NCBI GenBank assembly: GCA_029378245.1
Contig: JARKIF010000002.1
Coordinates: 2,604,001 to 2,668,000 of the forward strand
Origin: Roridomyces roridus
Taxonomy: Eukaryota; Basidiomycota; Agaricomycetes; Agaricales; Mycenaceae
Reading direction: 5' to 3'
Length of the DNA: 64,000 nucleotides
This document shows, one piece after another, positions 23,972-36,385 of this stretch. The notes beneath the pieces are model-generated. The model did not search any database. It saw only the letters and a list, made by a program, of their open reading frames with translations, and was not told the origin of the DNA. The position numbers and the translations under genes are program-made. Within the stretch, counting starts at the first letter, position 1; every line of letters begins with the position of its first letter.

Positions 23972-26303
23972 TCACCAGACGAGGAATTCCCCATACTGGT
24001 TGGGACTCTCGCCCCGAATGTACGCCTCAAACGTCCGTTTCAGAACAGCCGACCAAGGAAGGTCAAGAGTATCCTCTGCATCATCCAAATTCGTGTGATT
24101 CTGGAACTTGGGTCCCAACTGCGGCCAGTTCATCGTTGGATCGACGGGTAGCCACCTGGTATGTCCGTCAGAAACACAAAAAGATGCCGAAAGTTGTACG
24201 AGTACCAAGAGTTGTGGAAGTGATATGAGAACGAGCCCGAAAAGAATCCTCGGAAACCCAAGGCTTCAGGGGCTGCAGAGTCGACAAAGCGTGTTTGGAA
24301 AAACTCTTCGAAGCTATAGGCCCATTGAGTGAGGAATGCGAATGGAATAACGGAGACCAACCCTAGGAAAAAAGGCTGAGGCGGCCTGTCCCGTTGATAC
24401 TTCTCCATGTTGAGCCATGCAGCATCAAACATTGCATCTGGGAGCCGGTGGAGCAATCCCTCCAGGCTCGCCTCCCTCAAATACTTGGTGATCTCGAACG
24501 GGTGGAAATCGAATCCGTTCTGTGCAGCCCTCGTTCAGCCGGAAGACAAACCCCAAATTAAAGAGCACGAACCTTGACCGCTGTGCGCAGGATGAAGTGC
24601 CCGAGAGGTGAGCCCCGGCGGATGCGGAGCACTGCCGTGTTATACTTATTGTGTATAGACCAACGGTACGCAAATGCGCCCTTCCAGCCCCACAGCTCTT
24701 CCCAGTCGCGCAGGAAGAGTGTATCGGTATCTACGTAGATTCCACCGTATCTAGGTTGCGTAAGCCAAGTGCAAATACATTTCAAGGGACTCACTTGTAG
24801 CAGAGGATGAAGCGAGCCATATCTGACAATATGACACTCAATTTGTCGTACGAGTCTGCGGATTGCGACCCCGCGCGAGTCAACAGGTCTCCCTAGCAGC
24901 CACTACATTGCCACCCGATTTGAAAAGCGTCGTTTTCAGCCGCCAGTCGTTGCGGGTCTCTTCAAGACTATCTAGTTGCTCGACAGTGTCCCATAGTTTG
25001 AAGTGGATGAGATCTTTAAATTTGGGATGCAAGAAAGGTGCCGCCCAAGGACTTGCTTTCAGCTGCTCGAGTAGATCGTGCTTGGCTGAACTGATGGCAC
25101 CAGCCGGACCGGGATTTATCCAGATCCAAAGTTGCGGCACGCAGATGCTGGATGCATCGCCGTCCGCCAGGTGAAGCCCGGTGTTTTGAGTGTAGAGGAA
25201 ACTCAATACCGCGAGGTAGGGCTTATCGGTGAACTCCCCGGCCCAATACATGTGAAACACGCGGGGATCGTCGGGGTCGCAGGGAAATTCGGGGGTGTAA
25301 CGGTATTGAGGCGCAGTTGGAGGCAACACGATTGATGGCTCATAGGCTGCGTGGCGGTTCTTGGTAAATCCTTGATCGAGATACTCTTCATGTTCGCTCC
25401 GAATGACCCCTTTGTGCTGGGCAGACGCGGGGAGTGGGATCGAGGGCGAAGGAGTGCCGGGTTCCTCGACATAGATGTATTTCCAGTCATCCATTTGTCC
25501 TCGTCTCACCCGGTTGCCATTATCCAGACCTCCGCCGATGCGGAGAACTTCCAAACTGATTTAATGAGCGACGGGCGGTGAAGAGACATTTGAAGGGTTC
25601 CTACCAGTCTCGTACATACTATCCAATGAGCGAGGGGTGGACGGAATGGCTAAAAAAACGCACCTTGCCCTGCGCAAAATCACAATGATCTTGAATAGTG
25701 TCAAAGTCTGCAATGCTACCAGGTACTGGCCGCGGTGGGTATGCAACGCTCTGCCGTCCGAGATACGTCCGTTTCGCTCCGATACCGTGGGGTATAGTTG
25801 TAAAACGGTTGGGAGGTGCCGTCTGTGGGGGCACGGCGGGATTGTCCGGTACGAACTCTAGACCGAGTTTCTTTGGGACTGAGGCGCTGTAAGATCATGC
25901 AGTGTACATTCGTGATATACTCACCGCTACCGCGATTGGGATAGTGACCGCTGGCAATTTCCCACTGCCAGATGCGTCCAAGGCTCTCTCGCCTGAACAC
26001 CAGTGTCGGGGAATCCTCGCCAGGCCACTTCTTCGAAGCTCCCAAAAAGCGGGTCGTGAACGCGAACACGACGAAAGCAATGGCCAAGAGGGCGCACAAT
26101 AGGACGAGAGCGCCTCGCCTGTGACCGAAGCGGGAAACGGCTGAGAGGTGCACCGACCGCAAATTCGGGATGGCCAAACGGAATCGAAATCCGAACGCAG
26201 AGACAGTCCTGGAGGTGCATCCATAGTGGCTGGACCGGCTTCCGCTTGAAGTACTTGTCATCTTCAACTGCCAGTGGATGGTACTTGGCTTGGGGACGTC
26301 CAT
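23972..26303 (-). CDS. Type II membrane glycosyltransferase with DXD motif (GT32-like)
   Basis: Likely Golgi sugar transferase. The N-terminus has a short basic cytosolic stretch and one anchor (RRGALVLLCALLAIAFVVF). The lumenal domain includes VFHMYWAGEFTDKPYLAVLSFLYTQ, then LWIWINPGP, MARFILCYKYGGIYVDTDTLFL with the DXD triad (DTD), GAFAYRW and NTAVLRIRRGSPLG. This order matches the DXD sugar-binding families (GT32/alpha-1,4-GlcNAc or Gb3 type). The C-terminus is rich in aromatic and His residues (FSGSFSYHFHNSWYSYNF) and ends NQYGEFLVW. At least six introns. The start at 26303 gives MDVPKPSTIHWQ; an internal Met fifteen codons on is possible. The acceptor sugar is unknown. Confidence 0.82.
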
Positions 26304-26558
26304 GGTGCTGCCGAAGGTGCGCAGTAGATGGTAGCATCAAGAAGAAGCCAGCAATTGAATCACTCATTTTATGCCCGGGTTGGCCTTCACTTTCACGTAG
26401 GATCGTTACAATTGCATGAATGCAGGGCGTGTATTCAGAGAATTTCAGAGGCTGATTCTGAGACATTTGAAGCTGTTCGTAGGGTCAAAGTAGGAAATAG
26501 TTGGTGATGTTGTATCACTTAGCGACTCTAACGCTGCCTCTTGCTGTGTCCACATTCA

Positions 26559-29500
26559 ATGAGCGACGATTTTCTGAGGCTCGTAGCTGGGGCGAACCCG
26601 GCTGCACGACAATACCAGCCTGCGAGCAATGGCTACCCGCCGTCCACCTCGACGCATGGGTATGCAGACTCTCCGCAGCTCATGGATCCGTTCTTCGACG
26701 ACGAGGACGACATCCCTGATTCAGCCTTTGGAAGGCCGAGTCCAGGTCCAATGGACTCACAGGCCAGCGGTCTACCGTTGGCCCGCAACGCTGTTCCCCC
26801 CGCCGGCTCGGGTTCATCCAAGGGCGGCGTCCCTCAAGGCTGGAACTTTGACGATGACGACTTGCAACCTGCAAATGAACCAGCGTTTACGGGTTCTGAT
26901 TCATTCAACGGGGTGGCAACCCCACAGGCTGCTGCTGCACCTTCCCCGCGACGGAAATGGAAGTGGAAATGGCCATGGCAGAAGGAAAAGGTTCTCACTG
27001 GCGAGCGCGTCATAGCCTTGAACAATGCTGCTGCCAACGTCGACTATTCCTCGAACTACGTGTCGACGAGCAAATACAATATGGCGACCTTCCTTCCCAA
27101 ATTTTTGACCGGTGCGTGTGTGACTGCGCGCGCTGCTGCGCATACTGAGGATTCTCGCAGAGCAATTCTCCAAATACGCCAACCTGTTCTTCCTGTTCAC
27201 TGCATGTATACAACAAGTACCGAACGTGTCGCCGACGCAAAAGTACACAACAATCGTTCCCTTGGGTGTGGTGCTCCTTGCCTCGGCGTTCAAAGAAGTT
27301 CAGGAGGATATGGTCAGCCCACTTTAATCGTTCGCCCCCCCAGAGTTTAACTCGTTGCAGAAACGGCATCAGTCGGACTCGGAGTTGAACGCGCGGCTGG
27401 CAAAGGTTCTGACTCCGGAATCGACATTCGTCGATCGCAAGTGGAAGGACATTCGAGTCGGTGATATTGTGCGGCTTGAGAGCGACGATTTCATCCCCGC
27501 CGACATGATCCTCATAAGCTCGAGCGAGCCTGAAGGCTTGTGTTACATTGAGACCTCGAATCTCGATGGGTGCGTCTATTTCTGCGTCTAGACTTTATTT
27601 TCGTTTAACCTGGGCTTGAACAGTGAAACGAACCTCAAAATAAAGCAAGCTTCGAGTCACACTTCCTCACTCACCGCACCATCCCTGGTGAACACGTTGC
27701 GCGGGTCGCTACGATCCGAGCAACCAAACAACTCGCTATACACATACGAAGGAACATTGGATTTGACAACCAGCAGCGGTGTTCCAAAACAAGTACCAAT
27801 AGGTCCTGATCAGGTTCTTCTGCGGGGTGCACAACTCCGCAACACTCCCTGGGCTTACGGGTTGACGGTCTTCACTGGGCATGAGACTAAGCTTATGCGC
27901 AACGCTACGTGAGTGAGAATCAGAGATATCGAGTGTAACATAGCTGATGTTCAATAGTGCTGCTCCAATCAAGCGCACAGCTGTGGAGAGGCAGGTGAAT
28001 GTCCAAATTGTATTCCTCTTCGTCTTTCTTCTGGCCCTTTCAATCGGGTCATCCATTGGTGGTAGTATACGGGCCTTCTTTTTTGCTTCTAAGCAATGGT
28101 ACCTGTTTGAGCCGACGTCTGCTGCCGGCCGAGGTAATTGGCATCTGTAACGCTATATTTCGAAAAGCTGATCACCTTCCATAGCGAAATTCTTCATACA
28201 AGGTCTACTTACCCATCTTTTTCCTCGCCTCTTTGTCCCTCTAAACCAATCCTTTCTCAGACATTCTGACATTCATCATCCTGTACAACAACCTGATTCC
28301 CATTTCACTCATCGTGACGATGGAGGTGGTCAAGTTTCAACAAGCTCGTCTGATCAACTCCGACCTAGACATGTATTATGCCCGCACCGACACTCCGGCG
28401 CTTTGCAGGACATCATCTCTTGTGGAAGAACTTGGCCAGATCGAATACGTTTTCAGCGACAAGACTGGCACTCTCACCTGTAACGAAATGGAGTTTCGGA
28501 ATTGTAGCATCGCCGGGGTTGCGTATGCCGAGGTTGTCGAAGAGGGAAAGCGCGGCGAAGAGGGGAAAGAAGATGGGTGGAGGACTTTCGCCGAGATGCA
28601 GGCGTTGCTATCGGAGAATCAGAACCCTTTCGTCGATGTTGCTGCTCCAGAGAGTATGGAGAAGCAAGTAGGTGAAGGACTTCCTCACCCTCCTTGCCGT
28701 TTGCCATACCGTTATCCCCGAGGTCAAGAACGGAAAGACGGTCTATCAGGCCAGCAGCCCGGATGAGGCGGCCCTTGTCGCTGGTGCAGAGCTCTTGGGC
28801 TACCAGTTTCACGTGCGTTTGTTTTGTTTGCCCCTCGTCCAGACGTTTATGGTCAATTCTTAGACTCGCAAGCCAAAGTCTGTGTTTGTCAACGTACAAG
28901 GCGAAAGTCTTCAGTTTGACATCCTCAATGTTTGCGAGTTCAATTCCACCCGGAAGCGAATGTCAACTGTGGTGAGGATGCCCGATGGAAAGATAAAGAT
29001 CTTTTGCAAAGGCGCAGACACCGTCATTCTCGAACGATTGAGCAAGAACCAACCTTACACGGAGAAGACGCTCGTCCACCTCGAGGTGTGCTCTATCTAT
29101 TCGGTTTGTCGCCGATTGTTGAACCTCTGCAGGACTATGCGACTGAAGGCCTGAGAACCCTATGTCTTGCTTGCCGCGACGTTCCCGAGCAAGAATATAG
29201 ACAATGGGCAGCTATCTACGATCAAGCGGCTGCTACCATCAACGGTCGTGGTGACGCCTTGGATCAAGCTGCAGAGCTGATCGAGAAGGATCTGTTCCTT
29301 TTGGGAGCAACCGCGATCGAAGACAAGTTGCAAGATGGTGTTCCTGATACGATTCATACCCTGCAGATGGCGGGAATCAAGGTATGCGTTGCATTAGGAG
29401 TCTGGATCACCAACTCACACCAATTCATCAGGTCTGGGTGCTCACTGGTGACCGCCAAGAAACCGCTATAAATATCGGCATGTCCTGCAGATTGATCTCC

Positions 29501-31436
29501 GAGTCCATGAATCTGGTCAGTCGCTTTTGTGCTCACCGAGATGATAGGCTCATTCCAGCAGGTCATTGTGAACGAAGAAACGGCACATGATACACAACAG
29601 TTCCTGGCCAAACGTCTATCGGCAATCAAGAGTCAGCGCAGTACAGGAGAACTGGAAGATCTGGCTCTTGTAATCGGTGCGTGTTGGCGAGACAGGACAG
29701 TTACTTTGATTGATTTTCTTAATGCAGATGGCAAAAGTTTAGGCTTTGCGCTGGAGAAGGAGATTTCCAAAATCTTCCTTGAGCTGGCCATAATGTGCAA
29801 AGCTGTAATTTGCTGTGAGTTGAACCCTTCAAGTTACTTGAGCCGTATTTATTCTTTTTAGGTCGCGTTTCGCCCCTCCAGAAGGCTTTGGTTGTCAAAC
29901 TGGTCAAGAAGAACCAAAAGGCCATCCTGTTGGCTATTGGTGACGGTGCCAACGACGTGAGCATGATCCAGGCCGCCCACGTTGGTGTCGGAATCTCAGG
30001 AGTGGAGGTGAACCTTTCGGCCGTCATTTGAGTTATGCTAACATCCGAGAAAGGGATTACAAGCCGCTCGTTCTGCCGATGTTGCGATTTCCCAGTTCCG
30101 ATTCCTGAAGAAACTCTTGCTCGTTCATGGCGCATGGAGTTACCGTCGATTATCTAAGCTCATTCTTTGTTCGTGCTCTCTTTTGATTTCACTGGAAACT
30201 CACCATCGTCTAGATTCGTTCTACAAGAACATTACTTTGTACATGACACAATTCTGGGTGTGTAACATCCGCTGTTTCGAGGATCGTCCGCTCATCTTCT
30301 TTCAGTTCGCATTCTTCAACAACTTCTCGGGACAAATCGCCTACGAGTCGTGGACGCTGTCCATGTACAACGTTCTTTTCACGTTGCTGCCACCATTGGT
30401 CATTGGGGTATTCGACCAATTCGTGTCAGCTCGGATACTGGACCGTTATCCGCAACTGTACATCCTTGGCCAGAAGAATGCATTCTTCACGAGGACACAG
30501 TTTTGGATGTGGGTTGGTAATGCACTGTACCACAGCCTGGTCAGTATTTGCGAGTTGTTTTATCGGCCAACGCTAACTCTTACTGTTCAGCTCCTCTTCG
30601 GGTTCTCCGTCATTTTGTTTTGGGGCGATTTGAAGCAGGCCTCTGGCTTTGACTCTGGGCATTGGTTCTGGGGCCTGATGCTTTACCTGGCCGTCCTTCT
30701 CACTGTCCTCGGAAAGGCAGCCTTAATATCCGAGTAAGTCAATGTGGCTGTATGGAGCAGTATTGTGCTGACGGCGGTCGTAGCATATGGACAAAATACA
30801 CTGTTGCTGGCAAGTTGCACGTCAAACGTCTCCTAACTTTCACACTGATGCTCCAAACAGCTATTCCGGGCTCATTCATTTTCGCAATGCTCTTCCTTCC
30901 TTTGTATGCTTTGGTGACACCCGAACTGGGCTTTTCAATGGAGTACTCGGGACTGGTACCGCGTCTGTGGACGGACTGGGTCTTCTACTTTGTTCTGCTC
31001 CTGATACCGATATTCTGTCTGAGCCGCGACCTGGCTTGGAAATAGTGGGTCACACGTTGGCGGTTGCTCTCCCCTCTAACAACCCACTTCGCAGTTATCG
31101 GCGAACATATATGCCCTCGTCTTACCATATTGCGCAAGAGCTTCAGAAATACAATATACCGGATTATCGCCCACGCCAAGAACAGTGAGCGTGGTTGTTG
31201 CATCATTCATCTCACGCTCACACCGCATAGATTCCAAAAGGCGATAAAGAAGGTCCGCGCCGTTCAGCGAATGCGGCGCAACCGTGGATTTGCTTTCAGT
31301 CAGACTGAGGACGGCAAAGTGGACCAGGCGAGGTTGATTCGCGGTGAGTTTCTCGCGCATTCGTTCAACGGCGGTGACTTACTTCTGAATAGCTTATGAC
31401 ACGTCCAAGAGCAGTCACAAGCCTTCTGGCTACTAG
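26559..31436 (+). CDS. DRS2: P4-type ATPase, Drs2-like aminophospholipid flippase
   Basis: Flips phosphatidylserine/ethanolamine from the lumenal to the cytosolic leaflet in Golgi and endosomes, with a Cdc50 partner. The start gives [18 protein letters not shown]. The domain order is clear: [35 protein letters not shown], the P4 signature [24 protein letters not shown], the phosphorylation site [82 protein letters not shown]. The tail ends [15 protein letters not shown], close to the Drs2 C-terminus. About 1,300 residues with many introns. The frame breaks at 28671-28672, where one extra G separates PESMEKQ from [17 protein letters not shown]; see findings. Confidence 0.94.
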
Positions 31437-31998
31437 ATTCTACTGATGTGGATTTTGTTGGATATTGTACATGTACTCACCTCTATATTATTATTCTCTA
31501 GTTGCACATGCGGGATCGGAGCGAGCGGGATATCACTGATGTCTAAACGTGAAACCAAAGTCAACCCGAAACGGTGCAGATTACTCGCCGAGACGGACGT
31601 CTGAGGCGTAGCGGAGCTTGCGCTGGCAGGGGGACCGTGTCAGGTCTTGTCGGTACAAGTCCGGACGGCATTGTACTTACTGAGCGGGAGGCGGTAGTTC
31701 GCAACAAATCAGATTTAATTTAATGGGCCTCCAGGGCCCTCCTCGCCCCCACTGGACCGCAGTTGCTGTGTTTGCGATCACAAAAGGAAATCTGGACCTG
31801 ACTACGCTTGACACGGATCTTTTGATAACTAGTTACCACCACGTTACATATATTCGCCCAGTCGCCATCCGCGTTGCCTCATCCGTCTCCCTCCGTTTAC
31901 ACCACCATCCTCGAGACTGCGTCTCTTTTCTTTTCTTCCCCTTCCCTTTTGTCCATAACGCTCGTTTTCCTCTTGTCCGCGTCGGGAACGCCACCGCC
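31437..31998. other. Intergenic region and NoxR promoter
   Basis: About 560 bp between the flippase stop codon and the NoxR start codon. The last ~80 bp are a CT-rich leader, typical of fungal promoters. The middle part (31500-31700) is mixed sequence with no ORF of note and no tRNA fold that I could recognise. Confidence 0.55.
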
Positions 31999-34028
31999 AT
32001 GTCTCTCAAAGCAGAACTCGAAACCTGGGCCGCAGCCCTCAAAGCATACGATGAGGAGGACTTTGAGAAGGCCCTCGATCTCTTCTCGGTCAGTTGCGCC
32101 CGTCTATCTCGACATCCTGCACCTGACAAGGAAACCGCAGCGTATCGCAGACTCGTCCAAGATTTTGACCAACATGGGTCTCATTTATGCAACACTGGGA
32201 GAGCATGAAGCTGCTGTGGAGCGGTTTATCGAGGCGACAAGTCTGGACACCTACCTGGCTGTTGCGTGAGTCGCTTTTGTCTGCTTCCGCTATCTTCGTC
32301 GACTGATTCTGTTATCAGGTATTTCCAGTGTGGGGTCTCCAACTTCCTCCTGGCTCGATACGAGCTGGCGTACAAGGACTTTGAAGAAGCATTATTGTAC
32401 CTGCGAGGAAATCAAGCAATGTCCGTCTTCCATCTCCTGCCTATTGTTCCAACTCATTTGCCCTTTGCAGTAACTATGAACAACTCGGTCTCAAGTTCCG
32501 GCTCTTCTCCGCCGAAGTGCTCTTCAATCAGGGACTATCCCTCATCTACATGGGCCGTGTAGACGAAGGCCTCGCAGATATGGAGGAAGCAAGACGAGTA
32601 AAGGCGACTGACGAACACAATGTCATTGATGATGCGATCCAAGATCGCGGCGAGGGTTACACAGTTTTCAGCATCGTGCGTTGTGCGGCATGCGCAGTTC
32701 TCTTTTTTCTCACAACTTCCGTAGCCCGTGGGAGTCCTCTACAGGCCAAATGAAAAGAAGATCAACAACGCAGGGGCGAAGGATTACATGGGCAAGGCCG
32801 TGCGTATCTGCCCTTGTTCATTGTTCTGCTGCATTTGGTAACCCTTGTTTGCAGAAACTGATCGCTGCTAGCGATAGCCGCGACACCACTGTTGGTTTTT
32901 CTGGCCTCGATCGTTTGAACCAGGGTATCACACCCACTGGTATCTTCGTAGACAACGAGACTGCCCTCGCTCGCAGCGCTTCTCGAGCAGCGCCTAGTAT
33001 GTCAGTTTTGATTTTATTTCTCCCATTCTCACAACTTGCTATCAGAGTCAAACCCTGACCCTCCTCCGGCGCCTCTTGCGCGGTCCAAGACCACTCTGAA
33101 CGTTGTCAGCCCTGCTCGTGACTGGTGATGGAGGTGGCGGTAGTTCCAGATCTGAGGGCGGCGCAGGCGTCGGGTGGACCTGCGCGCAGCAACACTGTCC
33201 TCAACGCGACCAGGTCCCCTCCCGGTGGCGGAATGGGCGGTCCTGTCCGGGGTCTGAGTGTACGACGAGGAGGATCACCTCCGAGCAACAACAAGCCATT
33301 GGCTGCTCCTGCACCGCCTGCGAAAGGCAAGTACCTGACCTTCCGTTTCACATCGCGGATATTAACGCATAGCAGAACCAAGCCGTGAACCAAGCCGTCT
33401 GACTGAGATTTACGACGATTATCTCGACGTCTATGCTGAAGATGCTCCTCCTGTCCCCAGTGGTCCTCCGGACCGTGTGGCTGCCTGGGCTCGCACGAAC
33501 GCCCAGCCTTCCTCCGGCCCTCCCAGTGCCTATGTACAACGCTCCGGGACACGCAGTGCCCCTGGCAGCAACTACGCGCCCAGTTCTTACGGCGGTGGAT
33601 CTGTACGCAGGCGCGTCACAAGACGGAATACATCACGGAGGGCTGCGAGCACCTACGAGGAGGAGGAAGAGGGCTACGCTAGCGGCGAAGACTTTGACGG
33701 TCCGTTTGAGCTGATCAAGATCCGGGTCAAGGTGAGCTTTTAGCAGTAACTGGCTGACAGAAACCTGATTTCGCTGTAGCTTCATTATGATGACGACGTC
33801 CGCGGCATGGCACTGACTCCCGAGACTCCTTTCGAGGAATTCATGGACAAAGTCACTGCCAAGTTCGGCAAGGATATCAACGGCCTCATGCTCAAGTTCA
33901 AAGACGAAGACGGAGGCAAGGTTTCGTTACGAGACGAGTCGGACTACGAACTCGCCATCGAAACTGCTCGCGAGAGCTCCAAGGGCAAACCGGAGGGCAA
34001 GCTCGAAATCTGGTGCACAGACGCTTAG
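31999..34028 (+). CDS. NOXR: NADPH oxidase regulator NoxR (p67phox-like, TPR + PB1)
   Basis: Cytosolic activator of fungal NADPH oxidases NoxA/NoxB, needed for localised superoxide production, hyphal fusion and fruiting. TPR units at the N-terminus read LETWAAALKAYDEEDFEKALDLF, ILTNMGLIYATLGEHEAAVERFIEA, YFQCGVSNFLLARYELAYKDFEEAL and LFNQGLSLIYMGRVDEGLADMEEA. Then come VGVLYRPNEKK, a long Ser/Pro/Arg linker, an acidic patch (STYEEEEEGYASGEDFD) and a PB1 domain (IRVKLHYDDDVRGMAL...LKFKDEDGG...LRDESDYELAIETA). No SH3 domain, as in fungal NoxR. Introns number about eight. ATG 31999 has context GCCACCGCCATGTC. Confidence 0.93.
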
Positions 34029-34278
34029 ACTCCAGATGCTGCCTCTTCCCAACACTCATGACCTTCACATACACATTGCTTTTTACTTACTATTTTATCC
34101 TCTGCATCTGCTCTATTTAGTTCTTTCGCCGGATTTATGCTCTCAAGTGTAATTTTTTTCCAGTCGGGCGTCGGTGATACCGTATACCTGCAAGTTTCTG
34201 TACTATCTCCATGTACATATCAACGAGAGATCTGCTCACTGAATAGACCACTTAGAAACCCTGCCCGTGTGAATGTCT

Positions 34279-36260
34279 CTATGTAGTCTCTATGGTAGAA
34301 TAGCCAACGTCTACCCATGCACGCATCTTGTCACCGTATCTAATAGTCACCCAAAGCATCAGGCATCCACACCAAGCGAAAATCGCCGAAGCTGTGTTCG
34401 TGGCAACGAGTCCGAAGCGGTTTATGGACGGGAGTATGCCAGAGACGGCGACTGACAGCAAAAGCGAGCGGAATCCCCTTGAATGATCATGTGTCAGTGC
34501 GAGATGAACCAAGGCAAGCTCCTTACATGCTCGCGGCCATCATCTCCGCACTCCGTGAATGCATAATATCAACACAATAAGCACTGGACGGACTGAGTAC
34601 CAGATCAACGCCGAGTCCGTTCAGGAAGAACAGAATCAGGTTGAGCACGAGGCCCACGGGGCCGTCAACGTAGTGCGTTACAAGACCGCATAGAAGGACG
34701 GAGAGCGGGACGAGCGTCGCTGCTCCGAACAGGGTCCCGCGCAGTCGGTCTTCCGGGACCCATACGCCCCCACGCCGGGCACGCCATTTGATGACGACTC
34801 GGTCGGACAGGATCCCTGCGAGAGGAGCGCCAACTTGAAAGCATAATGAGAACTGCGACTTTTTTAGGACCAGCCACTTACTGATGTTTCCCAAACCCAT
34901 TGGCAGGAAACACGCTCCGATGGCTGCCTCGTTGGTGATGTTGTATCTGACCCCCTGCAAATTACGTTGGCAAGGAGCTCGAGAAGAATGGAGGACGACA
35001 TACTATTGTATAGGCTATTGGCAACAGAAGAGCTGCCCATTTGTGAATATCCGAGCACTTGAAGAAACGAGAAAAATACCATAATCGGTGAGTAGCACGG
35101 CGATTCCTGTGATTGTCTGCAGGAAGAGTGAGTGCCAAATTGGGCAGAAAGAATCAAACGTACAACTAGAAGCAGGTTTGGACTGCGCAGAAGCCATAGA
35201 CAAGAGAATGGATTTAACCAAACCCATTTGAACTTGGGTGCTGGCCGCTCGCTTCCCTCTGAAAGCTCCGAGTCTATTTTATCTTTGCCCATCGTTCCGG
35301 GGTGCGATGTTTCCGGCAGACCGAAGAGCATTCCCAGAAAGACGAAACAGGCAGCAGCGAAAAGACCAAGTTGTACGTTTCTCCATGAAGAATACCTGGC
35401 TAAGCGTGAAGTGAGCAATCAGCTTCTTTGTGGGCAGGAAAGCTTGCCTCCCCAGCTTCCAACAGCGGGTGATATGGCGTTGCCAAAGAGCGAGGCCTGG
35501 AGTGTATGTCAATTTGGGTTTCAGCAGGATCGGCGTACATACAGCGAAAAAGATGCCCATGGCTCTTCCCCGCTCGGTCAGTTTATAAATGTCGCCGATA
35601 ACCGCGGCGCCTGACAGGGTATTCAGAAGATTTCCCGCGAAACGGCGGCAGCTAACCTACGGCCATACCCCCTGAGGTCCCAAAGGCTTGAATGAATCGG
35701 AAGATCATGAGTTGAGGAATAGTTGCGCAGCGTGCAACACCAAGTGACCCCAGACAGAGTAGCGGTAAACCTATTCTCCCACTGTTAAAATGACCACGAG
35801 ATTGGGATACCGCAAACCGTAAAGGTACATGGGACGGCGTCCATCTGTTTTCATTCAAAAAAGAGCCAAAAAAACAGGGAAAAATAGGAACTTACAAAAG
35901 CCAGAATATGTGGCGAAGATCAGGCTTCCCAGGGCCGCTCCGGCAATGGAGAGACTCACTGCCAGGCTTCACGGTTTTGATAATATGTTGCGGACAGATA
36001 TATAGAAGAACTACCTGATGATGGGACCAGTGGAATCGAGGTCCAATGCGATCTGCGGTATAGTGGGTATGAACATGCCACTCGCGAACACTGCGAGCGG
36101 GTTAATGCTGAATGTCTCTAAATTGCCTGATTTCAAATTTACTTGGCAGGGTTGCGCTGCTGCTGACGAGTGCGACGATTATCCTCTTCTGCGAGAGAGA
36201 AAAACGATTGTAGACAGAGTTATGGGCAGCCTCGAGTAGCGGGGTGGTGTCTTCTGCCAT
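34279..36260 (-). CDS. Major facilitator superfamily transporter (DHA1-like)
   Basis: Multipass proton-driven antiporter-type protein. The start at 36260 reads MAEDTTPLLEAAHNSVY, then SLSQKRIIVALVSSSATLP, typical of fungal DHA1 proteins. TM4-5 contain RFIQAFGTSGGMAVG and the conserved GDIYKLTERGRAMG motif. The central loop is LFGLPETSHPGTMGKDKIDSELSEG, followed by the second six-helix half with KWVWLNPFSCLWLLRSPNLLLV. Then come GAPLAGILSDRVVIKWRARRGG and NLILFFLNGLGVDLVLSPSSAYCVD. The last exon ends VDVGYSTIETT. About nine introns; some middle junctions (35400-35960) are approximate. Substrate unknown; drug or metabolite export is a family guess. Diverges from PXR1 with 125 bp between starts. 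Confidence 0.85.
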
Positions 36261-36385
36261 TGTGAGTCAAGAAGAGGCCCGTCACTGTCGAACCGTGACG
36301 GTGAACGGTCACCGCGAACCAGAAGGGATAACGAAATCGCCGGATCACACGGTCCGTGCCATCAACTTTTTTGCCAACAACCTTC

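Noticed and set aside
25927..26466. Minus-strand ORF starting MSQNQPLKFSEY as the glycosyltransferase N-terminus
   Set aside because: It is in a different frame and lacks the membrane anchor; the frame with RRGALVLLCALLAIAFVVF continues into the catalytic exons.
28632..28671. 40 nt intron in the flippase as the sole explanation of the frame change
   Set aside because: The removed residues look like normal P4-ATPase coding sequence (NPFVD... then acidic linker), so a surplus G is at least as likely; left open in the findings.
31500..31700. Possible structured RNA between the flippase and NoxR
   Set aside because: No tRNA A/B boxes, no C/D or H/ACA boxes in order, and no convincing hairpin series.
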